From JBGPJM01 sp041485385 (GTDB lineage: Bacteria; Planctomycetota; Phycisphaerae; Phycisphaerales; UBA1924): a stretch of DNA of 7,810 nucleotides. The stretch covers positions 1 to 7,810 of the forward strand of contig JBGPJM010000223.1 of assembly GCA_041485385.1 (NCBI GenBank). The letters run 5' to 3'. The notes under the pieces are model-generated. The model saw only the letters and a list, made by a program, of their open reading frames with translations. It did not search any database and was not told the origin of the DNA. Positions 1 to 5,869 of this stretch are shown piece by piece. The first letter of the stretch is position 1. Each line of letters begins with the position of its first letter. Both the position numbers and the translations under genes were made by a program.

Positions 1-851
1 AGCCCGTCCACTACCCCCTCCACTACGACAAGGCCCACCCCCAGCACGAGCAGATCGACTACGACGCCGCGCGCAAGGTGTGCCTCGAGCACAAGCCCAA
101 GGCCATCCTCTGCGGCTACTCCGCCTACCCGCGCATCATCGACTTCAAACGCTTCCGCCAGATCGCCGACGAGTGCGGCGCCCTCCTCATGGCCGACATC
201 GCCCACATTGCCGGCCTGGTCGCCGCGGGCGTCCACCCATCGCCGTTCCCGCACGCGCACGTCGTGACCACCACCACCCACAAGACCCTCCGCGGCCCCC
301 GCGGCGGCCTCATCATGACCAATGACCCCGAGATGGCCAGGAAGATCGACAAGGCGCTCTTCCCGGGCATCCAGGGCGGACCGCTGATGCACATCATCGC
401 GGCGAAGGCGGTCGCGTTCGGCGAGGCGCTGCTCCCGGAGTTCAAGACGTACGCGAGACAGGTCGTCGCGAACGCCAAGACACTGGCCGCGGCCCTCACG
501 CGCCTGGGCTACCGCATCACCTCCGGCGGCACCGACAACCACCTCATGCTCGTGGACCTGCGCCCACGCTCGGAATCGCTGACGGGCGCCGACGCCGAGA
601 AGTGGCTCGAAGCCGCGGCGATCGTTTGCAACAAGAACGGCATCCCCGACGACCCACGCCCGCCCCGCGTCACCAGCGGCGTGCGCCTCGGCACCCCCGC
701 CGTCACCACCCGCGGCCTCAAGGAACCGCAGATCGACCAGGTGGCCCAGTGGATCGACCGCGTCCTCGGCTCCGGCGGCGCCGAGGCCGAGTGCGCCAAG
801 GTGCGAGCAGAGGTGCGAGCGCTCTGCGAGAAGTTCCCGATGCCGGGCTAG
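1..851 (+). CDS. glyA: Serine hydroxymethyltransferase, C-terminal part (5' end outside window)
   Basis: This PLP enzyme interconverts serine plus tetrahydrofolate with glycine plus 5,10-methylenetetrahydrofolate in the cytoplasm, the main source of one-carbon units. The reading frame is open from base 3 with no start, so the gene begins upstream; 282 residues are visible. The PLP-binding stretch VVTTTTHKTLRGPRGG is present, with the Schiff-base lysine at codon 282-284. Also visible are the DIAHIAGLVAAG block before it, FPGIQGGPLMH after it, SGGTDNHLMLVDL, and TSGVRLGTPA, which carries the arginine that binds the substrate carboxylate. From the lysine to the C-terminus there are 188 residues, as I recall for E. 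coli GlyA, so about 135 residues are missing at the N-terminus. The TAG stop at 849-851 overlaps the stop of the convergent gene, leaving no room for a dedicated terminator after it. Confidence 0.97.
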   Translation, partial: PVHYPLHYDKAHPQHEQIDYDAARKVCLEHKPKAILCGYSAYPRIIDFKRFRQIADECGALLMADIAHIAGLVAAGVHPSPFPHAHVVTTTTHKTLRGPRGGLIMTNDPEMARKIDKALFPGIQGGPLMHIIAAKAVAFGEALLPEFKTYARQVVANAKTLAAALTRLGYRITSGGTDNHLMLVDLRPRSESLTGADAEKWLEAAAIVCNKNGIPDDPRPPRVTSGVRLGTPAVTTRGLKEPQIDQVAQWIDRVLGSGGAEAECAKVRAEVRALCEKFPMPG

Positions 852-3109
852 GGAGTGTCCACCACGGAGAGCACGGGTTGCGGGCATCCGGCAAAGAAGT
901 CCGTCAGGAACGCATAGAAGTCCTGCGAGCCCACCGCCCCGTCGCCGTTGTAGTCGGCGCTCGCCAGACCGTCGAAGAACGCGCCCAGGTAGTCGAAGTA
1001 ATCCTCCGATTCGAGCCGGCCCGAGCCGTTGAAGTCCGCCGGGCAACCGGCCGTCGCCGGGGCCGAGCACGACAGGCTCAGCGAGCCCGTCCCGGTCGCG
1101 CCGCTGAAACCGCCCACCCGGATCGTGTAGTTCAGCCCGGCGGTCACGTTGAACGTCAGCGTCGAGGTCCGCCCGCACCCCGCGCCCCCCGTCCCGCCAG
1201 TCGCATCGTCGTTGCACGCGATCAGCCGCTGCTTCAGCCGGTTGCACCCGGAGCCGGAGTACACGGCCAGACGCGTGTCGAAGTCCGCGGCGTTGCAGGT
1301 GGTGATCGTGAGCGCCCCGGTGCACTGCGAGGGATAGTTGTACCAGATGTCGCCCATGATCTGGTCGCTGCCGCGGGCGTTGCAAAGTCGGTCGGGCGGC
1401 CCATCGGTCGTCGCGCCCACCGTGCTGAACGGCGTCGTGCCCAGCGAGAGGCCGATCCGGCCCGCGCAGGCGTCGTTGGAGGGGGCGGGTGGGGGGGCCG
1501 GGGCGCAGACGGGGCCGGTGATCGTCATCGTGCCCGAGCCGGAGGCGCCGTTGAACCCACCCACGCGGATGGAGTAGACGGCGCCCGCCCCCGCCGCGAA
1601 CGTAACCGCCGAGCCGGTCGAGCCGGCCCCGCAGTCGGGCGAGTCGTCGTTGCAGGCGATGGCCGAAGACGTGGTGGGGCAGGCGGCGGCGTAGATCGCC
1701 AGCCTGGTATCGAAGGCGCTCCCGCAGAGGCTCACCGACGCGGTCCCCGCACACGGGGCCGTGTAGCGGTACCACACATCGGCGCCGATCTGCGTCGCGC
1801 CGCTGGCCCCGCAGGCGGCGGGCTCGTCCGGGCCGTCGGTCGTCGCGTTGAGGGTCGAGATGGGCGTCGAGCCGGCGGCGACGTTCTGAGCGTCGGCGCA
1901 GTTGTCGTTGGGCGGCGGAAGCGGTCCTCCGCCGCCCACGGGCACGATCGTCGGGGCCGACACGCTCGCCGGCGTGCCGGGCTTGAAGAGCGCCAGCGTG
2001 ACGATGCCGGCGGCGGGCGCGGCGGTCGAATCGAACCGGAAGTTGTAGACCGTGTCCCATCGCAGTGCGTTGGCGTTCACGCTCGTCGCGTACGCCGCCG
2101 TCGACCACGTCACCTCGACGCTGCCGAGTGCGCCATCCCAGTCGGCCGGGTCGTACGGCTCGCCGGAGTGGTAGTCGACGTCGTGGAACCCCACGCCGGA
2201 CACGGCCGCGCCCGGCGGCAGCGGCACCATGAACGCCCGGGCGCTGCGGTCGGAGTTGAGGTTCTGGATCGCGTACTCGTAGTGCCAGGCGCCGTTGCCG
2301 CTGTCGGTGGCCTTGGCCGCGAGGATGAACCGGCCGTCCCCCGGCACGTCGATGTCGCTCACGGTGACGCCCGGGTCCTGGTCGGCCCACGCCAGGATCG
2401 CCGCCCGCCCGGTCTGCGTCGTGTCCTGGACCTCCAGGCTGTAGGTGGCGGGGTCGACGGTCACGCGCCGGTACGACTCGTTGTTGTCGTTGTTGTGTGC
2501 CGCCGCGTCCTCGGGCTGAACGTACATGCTCGCCACGAAGTACAGCGCGCCGGGGATGGCCAGGTCCGCCTGCTCGGCCTGCAGGCGCTTGAAGAGCACA
2601 CCGGAGCCGCTGCCGGGGTCGAAGGGGTACGGGAACTCACCCGTCGCGGCGTTGACCTGCGACTTGGGCCCGAGGCCGGACTGCTGGCCGTTGAGCGGCG
2701 CCGAGTACGGGTCCGAGCACTGCACACCCAGCGCGCTGCAATCCAGCGGGGTCGGGCACGTGCCGCACACCGTCCCCTGCAGCGCGCAGAATCCGTGCTT
2801 CAGCCACGCCTGGCCGATCTGCTCGAAGCGCCCGTTGAGCAAGCGGTACAGGTTCTGCGAGATGACCGGGTGCTGGTTGCCGCCGGCGACCCACGCCAGG
2901 GGCTGCGTGCCGACGTTGCAGGAGGTGGTCGCGATCGCGTACGAGCGCTTGCCGTTCACGGCGCCGCCGTTGGTGAACTGCGTCGTCGCGGAGATGTCCC
3001 CCACGACCACGTCCGGCCCGCTCGACTGCGCCAGGGCGGTGCCGCCACCGGCGACGCCGAGCATCGCGGCGACGGAGACAACACAACGACCCTTGACGCC
3101 CGAACGCAT
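848..3109 (-). CDS. Exported multidomain protein with C-terminal dockerin-like EF-hand module
   Basis: A 753-residue protein of unknown function. Residues 1-27 form a signal peptide: basic n-region (RSGVKGR), Ala/Gly/Val-rich core, and cleavage after ALA before Q28. Residues 28 to about 388 are an unrecognised region with a cysteine cluster (C108, C115, C118, C124, C131) and the phrase YAIQNLNSD near 279. A Gly/Pro linker (389-400) leads to two copies of a beta-rich domain (401-530 and 545-680), which resemble bacterial pre-peptidase C-terminal-type sandwiches. Residues 689-742 are bounded by cysteines and hold two Ca-binding loops, DFNGSGRLESED and DYNGDGAVGSQD, typical of dockerin type I repeats. 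The ATG is supported by GGGAGAG a few bases upstream and by the signal peptide that follows it. The protein is probably secreted or cell-surface. No catalytic motif is recognised, so binding or a structural role is only a guess. Confidence 0.9.
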   Translation of the reverse strand: MRSGVKGRCVVSVAAMLGVAGGGTALAQSSGPDVVVGDISATTQFTNGGAVNGKRSYAIATTSCNVGTQPLAWVAGGNQHPVISQNLYRLLNGRFEQIGQAWLKHGFCALQGTVCGTCPTPLDCSALGVQCSDPYSAPLNGQQSGLGPKSQVNAATGEFPYPFDPGSGSGVLFKRLQAEQADLAIPGALYFVASMYVQPEDAAAHNNDNNESYRRVTVDPATYSLEVQDTTQTGRAAILAWADQDPGVTVSDIDVPGDGRFILAAKATDSGNGAWHYEYAIQNLNSDRSARAFMVPLPPGAAVSGVGFHDVDYHSGEPYDPADWDGALGSVEVTWSTAAYATSVNANALRWDTVYNFRFDSTAAPAAGIVTLALFKPGTPASVSAPTIVPVGGGGPLPPPNDNCADAQNVAAGSTPISTLNATTDGPDEPAACGASGATQIGADVWYRYTAPCAGTASVSLCGSAFDTRLAIYAAACPTTSSAIACNDDSPDCGAGSTGSAVTFAAGAGAVYSIRVGGFNGASGSGTMTITGPVCAPAPPPAPSNDACAGRIGLSLGTTPFSTVGATTDGPPDRLCNARGSDQIMGDIWYNYPSQCTGALTITTCNAADFDTRLAVYSGSGCNRLKQRLIACNDDATGGTGGAGCGRTSTLTFNVTAGLNYTIRVGGFSGATGTGSLSLSCSAPATAGCPADFNGSGRLESEDYFDYLGAFFDGLASADYNGDGAVGSQDFYAFLTDFFAGCPQPVLSVVDTP
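1070..1909 (-). repeat. Tandem duplicated beta-rich domain inside the exported protein
   Basis: Two copies of one protein domain lie head to tail: 1520-1909 (residues 401-530) and 1070-1477 (residues 545-680), joined by a Pro/Ala linker. Shared landmarks in the same order are ND-C-A at the start, (N/G)ATTDGP, a WY-Y core (WYRYTAPC / WYNYPSQC), FDTRLA(I/V)Y, ACNDD, and (S/T)IRVGGF followed by a Gly/Ser/Thr-rich strand. The cysteines between the WY and CNDD landmarks recur at similar places, as expected for disulfide-stabilised exported domains. The duplication is visible at protein level but diverged at DNA level, so it is old. Confidence 0.85.
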
Positions 3110-3124
3110 GCACTCTCCCGGATG

Positions 3125-3155
3125 CCACCCGCCCCGGTTCTCCAGGGGCGGGCGG
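3125..3155 (-). promoter_or_regulatory. GC-rich stem-loop in the 5' leader of the exported protein
   Basis: An 8-bp perfect stem (3128-3135 with 3145-3152) encloses a 9-nt loop. On the minus-strand RNA it extends by a G-U and two G-C pairs to 11 bp. It ends only a few bases before the GGGAGAG Shine-Dalgarno and 15 nt before the ATG. There is no T-run after it in either direction, so it is not a standard terminator. It could stabilise the mRNA or limit ribosome access. Function is inferred from position only. Confidence 0.5.
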
Positions 3156-3215
3156 ACAAACGAAATCCGGCCCGTCCTCTACTTCGCCTTCCCGGCGCAC
3201 GGGCATTCGTGCATA

Positions 3216-3279
3216 CGAAAACCGCCCCGACGGGCGTCGAGGCGGCAAACGGTCGTAGCAGTTGTGCGGGCGGTTTTCG
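3216..3279. repeat. 12-bp perfect inverted repeat ending in A/T tracts
   Basis: CGAAAACCGCCC at 3216-3227 is exactly complementary to GGGCGGTTTTCG at 3268-3279, with 40 nt between. Both arms carry a four-base A or T run, so each strand has a GC stem ending in T residues, the layout of a bidirectional terminator. On the minus strand the promoter-distal arm is the same segment that forms the 3' half of the shorter terminator hairpin at 3222-3245, so the two folds exclude each other. A further stem (3282-3286 with 3307-3311, plus inner pairs) sits right after the clpP stop codon. Confidence 0.6.
3218..3245 (-). terminator. Rho-independent terminator of the clpP pair
   Basis: Read on the minus strand, positions 3245 to 3222 fold into a 10-bp stem: CCGCC pairs with GGCGG, a U-G wobble follows, then CGAC pairs with GTCG around a GCCC loop. 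Four T residues (3221-3218) follow directly. It lies 68-96 nt beyond the clpP stop codon and before the start of the exported protein, so it should separate the two transcripts. It overlaps a longer inverted repeat (3216-3279) that could compete with it. Confidence 0.7.
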
Positions 3280-3313
3280 GACCCCGTGCCGCCGAGAGGC
3301 GCGGCGCGGGGGC

Positions 3314-3937
3314 TCAGGTCACGCTCGGCTCTTTCTTCATGTGGCGGGGCATGCTGGTAAGGATCTTGTCGACCAGCCCGTACTCCAGCATCTCCTTCTC
3401 ATCGAGCCACTTGTTGCGGTCGCAGTCGCGCTCGATGCGCTCGTACGTCTGGCCGGTGGCCTCGGCGTAGAGCTGGTACAGCCGCTCGCGGATGCGGATC
3501 ATCTCGCGGGCCTCGATCTCCAGGTCGGTGGCCTGGCCCTCGAGCACGCCGCCGATGAGCGGCTGGTGCATCAGGTTCCGCGCGTTGGGGAGGGTGAAGC
3601 GCTTGCCCTTGGTCCCCGCGCAAGCGAGGACGCTCCCCATGCTCGCGGCCTGCCCGATGATGTACGTGCAGACGTCGGGCTCAACGAACTTCATGGTGTC
3701 GAGGATCCCCAGCCCGGCGGAGACGCTCCCGCCCGGGGAGTTGATGTAGAAGTGAACGTCGGCCTTGGGGTCCTCGTTGGCCAGGAACAGGAACTGCGCG
3801 ATCACCAGGTTGGCGATCTCGTCACCCACCGGGCCGCCGAGGAAGATGATGCGGTCCCTGAGCAGGCGCGAGTAGATGTCGTACGCACGCTCGCCCCGCC
3901 CGCTCTGCTCGATCACGATCGGAACCAGATAGGACAT
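3314..3937 (-). CDS. clpP: ATP-dependent Clp protease proteolytic subunit, Ser-His-Asn triad paralogue
   Basis: A 207-residue ClpP, the barrel-forming serine peptidase that degrades proteins delivered by ClpX or ClpA/C-type ATPases. It starts almost at the mature N-terminus (LVPIVIEQ...RGERAYDIYSRLL), with no propeptide. INSPGGSV (residues 65-72) forms the oxyanion strand. The nucleophile motif GQAASMGS with Ser99 fits the family serine signature, and His124 lies in MHQP. In an ungapped alignment of the C-terminal part with E. coli ClpP (IERDTERDRF against IERDCDRNKW), the catalytic Asp falls on Asn175 (codon 3413-3415). The loop after the catalytic His is two residues longer than in E. coli. 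Shine-Dalgarno support for the ATG is weak, but the protein start matches the family. It lies 90 nt downstream of a second clpP on the same strand, with no terminator seen between them, so co-transcription is likely. Confidence 0.96.
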   Translation of the reverse strand: MSYLVPIVIEQSGRGERAYDIYSRLLRDRIIFLGGPVGDEIANLVIAQFLFLANEDPKADVHFYINSPGGSVSAGLGILDTMKFVEPDVCTYIIGQAASMGSVLACAGTKGKRFTLPNARNLMHQPLIGGVLEGQATDLEIEAREMIRIRERLYQLYAEATGQTYERIERDCDRNKWLDEKEMLEYGLVDKILTSMPRHMKKEPSVT

Positions 3938-4027
3938 CGTTCTCGCTGCCTTTCGCCCCCATCCCCGATCGCCGCCGGATCACTGACACTTCATCTTCTG
4001 CGCACCGCTCGCCGCCGGGTCCTCGCG

Positions 4028-4606
4028 CTACTGCTTCGGCGGCTCCTGGATCACCTCGTCCACCAGCCCGTAGGCCTTGGCCTCGTCGGCGGTGAAATAC
4101 TTGTCGCGCTCGCTGTCCCTTTGGATCTGGTCCTCGTCACGCCCGGTGTGCCGGGAGACGATCTTGATCAGCTCGCGCTTGGCCTTGATGATCTGCTCGG
4201 CCTGGATGCGGATATCCTCGGTCTGCCCGTAGACGCCCCCGAAGGGCTGGTGCAGCATCACCTTGGCGTGCGGCAGGATGAACCGCTTGCCCTTGACGCC
4301 GGAAGTGAGCAGCACCGCCGCGCCCGAGTAGGCCCTCCCCAGGCAGTAGGTGGAAACGGGCGAGGAGAGGAACCGCATGGTGTCGTAGATCGCCAGCGTG
4401 TCGTCGACCGACCCGCCGGGCGAGTTGATGTAGAAGTGGATGTCCTGGGCACGCTTCTGGTGCTCGAGGTAGAACATCTGCATCATCAGGCGTGCCGCCG
4501 AGGCCTGGTTGATCTCCCCGATGAGGAAGACCACCCTGTTCTCGAGCAGCAGCTCGTCGATCGTCATCTCGCGGGTGCGCTGGTAGGTGATGCTCGCGGC
4601 CGGCAT
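4028..4606 (-). CDS. clpP: ATP-dependent Clp protease proteolytic subunit, second paralogue with atypical nucleophile motif
   Basis: A 192-residue ClpP-family subunit, promoter-proximal in the clpP pair. It keeps all three triad residues: Ser94, His119 (in MLHQP, full match to the family histidine signature) and Asp168 (in QRDSERDKY). INSPGGSV is at 60-67. The nucleophile motif is odd: GRAYSGAA, with Tyr93 before and Gly95 after the serine where ClpP usually has Ala/Ser/Cys and Met/Ser/Ala, and Arg91 where Gln is common. The N-terminus (MPAASITYQRTREMTIDELL) lacks the VIEQ...RGERAYDIYSRLL segment that lines the axial pore in classical ClpP. The ATG at 4604-4606 is preceded by GGAG with 6 nt spacing. 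The open frame continues far upstream, but that part overlaps the divergent gene and is not ClpP-like. It is likely a partner subunit in a mixed barrel; that is inference. Confidence 0.94.
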   Translation of the reverse strand: MPAASITYQRTREMTIDELLLENRVVFLIGEINQASAARLMMQMFYLEHQKRAQDIHFYINSPGGSVDDTLAIYDTMRFLSSPVSTYCLGRAYSGAAVLLTSGVKGKRFILPHAKVMLHQPFGGVYGQTEDIRIQAEQIIKAKRELIKIVSRHTGRDEDQIQRDSERDKYFTADEAKAYGLVDEVIQEPPKQ

Positions 4607-4662
4607 GGTGCACTCCGTTGTCCCCGCCACCCCGTGCCCGTCCGTGTGAAGCCCCTCCGGGA

Positions 4663-4681
4663 CCCCGACAATCAGTCGGGG
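4663..4681. repeat. Perfect 7-bp hairpin in the clpP leader
   Basis: CCCCGAC (4663-4669) and GTCGGGG (4675-4681) pair perfectly around a 5-nt loop. It lies about 57 nt upstream of the clpP ATG and downstream of the proposed clpP promoter, so it would be in the 5' leader. No T-run follows on the minus strand. It may be a leader structure or operator half-sites; no known regulator motif is recognised. Confidence 0.4.
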
Positions 4682-4709
4682 CCGCGCGGCTCCGTGAGAA
4701 CGGGGTGGC

Positions 4710-4737
4710 ATGATACGCCCGGGGAGGGGTTCGGCAA
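4710..4737 (-). promoter_or_regulatory. Candidate sigma70-type promoter for the clpP pair
   Basis: On the minus strand TTGCCG (4737-4732) is followed by a 16-nt spacer and TATCAT (4715-4710). That is 4/6 and 5/6 matches to the -35 and -10 consensus, in a background where AT-rich hexamers are scarce. It implies a leader of roughly 95-100 nt before the ATG at 4606. Planctomycete promoter consensus is less well known than that of E. coli, so the call is by similarity only. Confidence 0.5.
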
Positions 4738-4776
4738 GACGGACCCTGGTCATCGGATGGGCTGGTTCCTCCGCCG

Positions 4777-4805
4777 TTGCCGCTCCACGCTGCGTACCGT
4801 AGCAT
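4777..4805 (+). promoter_or_regulatory. Candidate sigma70-type promoter for the metallophosphoesterase
   Basis: TTGCCG (4777-4782), a 17-nt spacer, then TAGCAT (4800-4805). The -35 hexamer is identical to the one proposed for the divergent clpP pair, and the two -35 elements lie about 40 bp apart back to back. The expected start of transcription is near 4812, giving a leader of about 45 nt that includes the AAGGAG at 4841. Confidence 0.45.
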
Positions 4806-4840
4806 TGCCACCTCTCCGGAGGTTGCGCCGGTATTGTCAC

Positions 4841-4846
4841 AAGGAG
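4841..4846 (+). promoter_or_regulatory. Shine-Dalgarno that supports the TTG start of the phosphoesterase
   Basis: AAGGAG lies 10 nt before the TTG at 4857. No ATG or GTG in the same frame would give a complete first beta-strand: the next candidate, GTG at 4869, would begin inside the strand that leads to the metal-binding SDVH motif. Confidence 0.7.
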
Positions 4847-4856
4847 TTTCCTCGCC

Positions 4857-5711
4857 TTGCCTACCGCGGTGATCAGCGATGTCCACGCCAACGCCGAGGC
4901 GCTCAGGGCGGTACTGGCCGACATCGCCTCGCGCGACATCACCCGAATCATCTGCCTGGGGGACATCATCGGGTACGGGCCGGATCCCCTGGAGTGCGTG
5001 GACCTGGTCCGCAAGCACTGCCAGTGGTCGCTGATGGGCAACCACGATTTCGGCGTCCTGTACGAGCCGACGAACTTCAACCCGGGCGCCGAGCAGGCAG
5101 CGTACTGGACCAGGACGCAGTTCGACTCCGAGTCCGACCATTCCCTGCGCGCCAGCCGCTATGACTTCCTCGGGAGGCTCCGCGTGCGCGTGGTGGAGAC
5201 GCTCCCCGAAACGCCGATCCCGATCCTGGCCGTGCACGGCTCGCCGCGCCGACCGATCAACGAGTACATCTTCCCCGACGACGTGGTGACGGCGCCCGAC
5301 AAAGTGTCGACGATCTTCGAGCGCGTGCCGCGGCTGTGCATCGTCGGGCACACGCACGTGCCGGGGGTGTTCACCGACGAGCCGGACTTCTACCCGCCGT
5401 CGGAGTTGACGGACGGGTGCTACCGCTTCAGCGAGAGTGAGAAGGCGATCATGAACGTGGGCTCCGTCGGCCAGCCGCGGGACTTGGACCCGCGCGCCTC
5501 GTACGCGCTCATCCACCCCGGCACACCCGGCGCGGGCGGCAACGCCGCCGGAAACGGCGCGCCGGCGGGCGGGGCGGGGAGCGCCGCGCCGTGGCTCGGA
5601 CACGTCGAGTTCATCCGCGTGCCGTACAACGTGGACATCACCGCGACCAAGATCAAGGCCATCCCCGAGCTCAGCGACTGGCTGGGCGACCGGCTGTACG
5701 AGGGCAGGTAG
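4857..5711 (+). CDS. Calcineurin-like metallophosphoesterase (YfcE/ApaH-like superfamily)
   Basis: A 284-residue, probably cytoplasmic, dinuclear-metal phosphoesterase. All superfamily blocks are present: SDVH (Asp8, His10), GDIIGYGPDP (Asp36), GNHDFG (Asn62, His63), VHGSP (His127) and GHTHVP (His165, His167). They are followed by NVGSVGQPRDLDPRASYAL, typical of the small Metallophos_2-type group that includes diadenosine-tetraphosphatase-like and phosphodiesterase enzymes. The substrate cannot be read from sequence. The start is TTG, backed by AAGGAG 10 nt upstream and by family length. A Gly/Ala/Pro-rich low-complexity insertion (about residues 222-246) separates two strands that are normally joined by a short turn. 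It is divergent from the clpP pair and is followed 158 nt later by yidC. No clear terminator is seen after its TAG. Confidence 0.92.
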   Translation: MPTAVISDVHANAEALRAVLADIASRDITRIICLGDIIGYGPDPLECVDLVRKHCQWSLMGNHDFGVLYEPTNFNPGAEQAAYWTRTQFDSESDHSLRASRYDFLGRLRVRVVETLPETPIPILAVHGSPRRPINEYIFPDDVVTAPDKVSTIFERVPRLCIVGHTHVPGVFTDEPDFYPPSELTDGCYRFSESEKAIMNVGSVGQPRDLDPRASYALIHPGTPGAGGNAAGNGAPAGGAGSAAPWLGHVEFIRVPYNVDITATKIKAIPELSDWLGDRLYEGR

Positions 5712-5763
5712 GGCGCGAGGGGCCCGGGCGGAGGAAGGGGGGGCAAGCGGGCGTGGCCTTCCG

Positions 5764-5769
5764 TATCAT
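5764..5769 (+). promoter_or_regulatory. Possible -10 element upstream of yidC
   Basis: TATCAT lies 100 nt before the yidC ATG in the 158-nt gap after the phosphoesterase gene. It sits in the string CGTATCAT followed three bases later by GCCACCC, matching the proposed clpP -10 region on the other strand. No convincing -35 is seen at 16-18 nt upstream (the spot reads GGGCAA), so this is weak. The rest of the gap holds only short GC hairpins, including GAAGA-AGG-TCTTC at 5844-5856. Confidence 0.3.
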
Positions 5770-5869
5770 CGTGCCACCCTGAACCCACTTGTCCCGGCGA
5801 CCCGGGCTCGAAACGCCCGACGACAGCGGCGCGGCGTGACTCCGAAGAAGGTCTTCCTGCACCCACCCC

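Noticed and set aside
763..790. GC hairpin near the end of glyA as terminator
   Set aside because: It lies inside the coding region with no T-run; ordinary for such GC-rich codons.
3419..3427. Asp171 or Asp173 as the catalytic Asp of the 3314-3937 ClpP
   Set aside because: Both align without gaps to non-catalytic positions of E. coli ClpP (Asp181 and Glu183), so Asn175 is the triad position. A structure would settle it.
4600..4640. CIRCE or similar heat-shock operator near clpP
   Set aside because: GAGTGC occurs before the ATG, but the inverted partner of a TTAGCACTC-N9-GAGTGCTAA element is absent.
4607..5080. Longer N-terminus for the second ClpP
   Set aside because: The frame stays open upstream, but the sequence is not ClpP-like, it overlaps the phosphoesterase and its promoter, and only the ATG at 4606 has a good Shine-Dalgarno.
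602..5164. A 1520-codon open frame on the plus strand
   Set aside because: It lies antisense to the exported protein and both clpP genes, codon for codon. All three minus-strand genes share the same phase and avoid Leu TTA/CTA and Ser TCA codons, so their complement lacks stops. The Arg/Ala/Gly-rich translation shows no domain.
4137..5603. A 488-codon open frame on the minus strand
   Set aside because: It crosses the phosphoesterase gene and the second clpP out of frame; Arg/Ala/His-rich composition and no family resemblance. A high-GC shadow.
5803..5819. tRNA T-arm-like hairpin (CGGGC, TCGAAAC loop, GCCCG)
   Set aside because: The loop is shifted from the TTCGANN consensus, and no acceptor, D or anticodon arms can be built around it.
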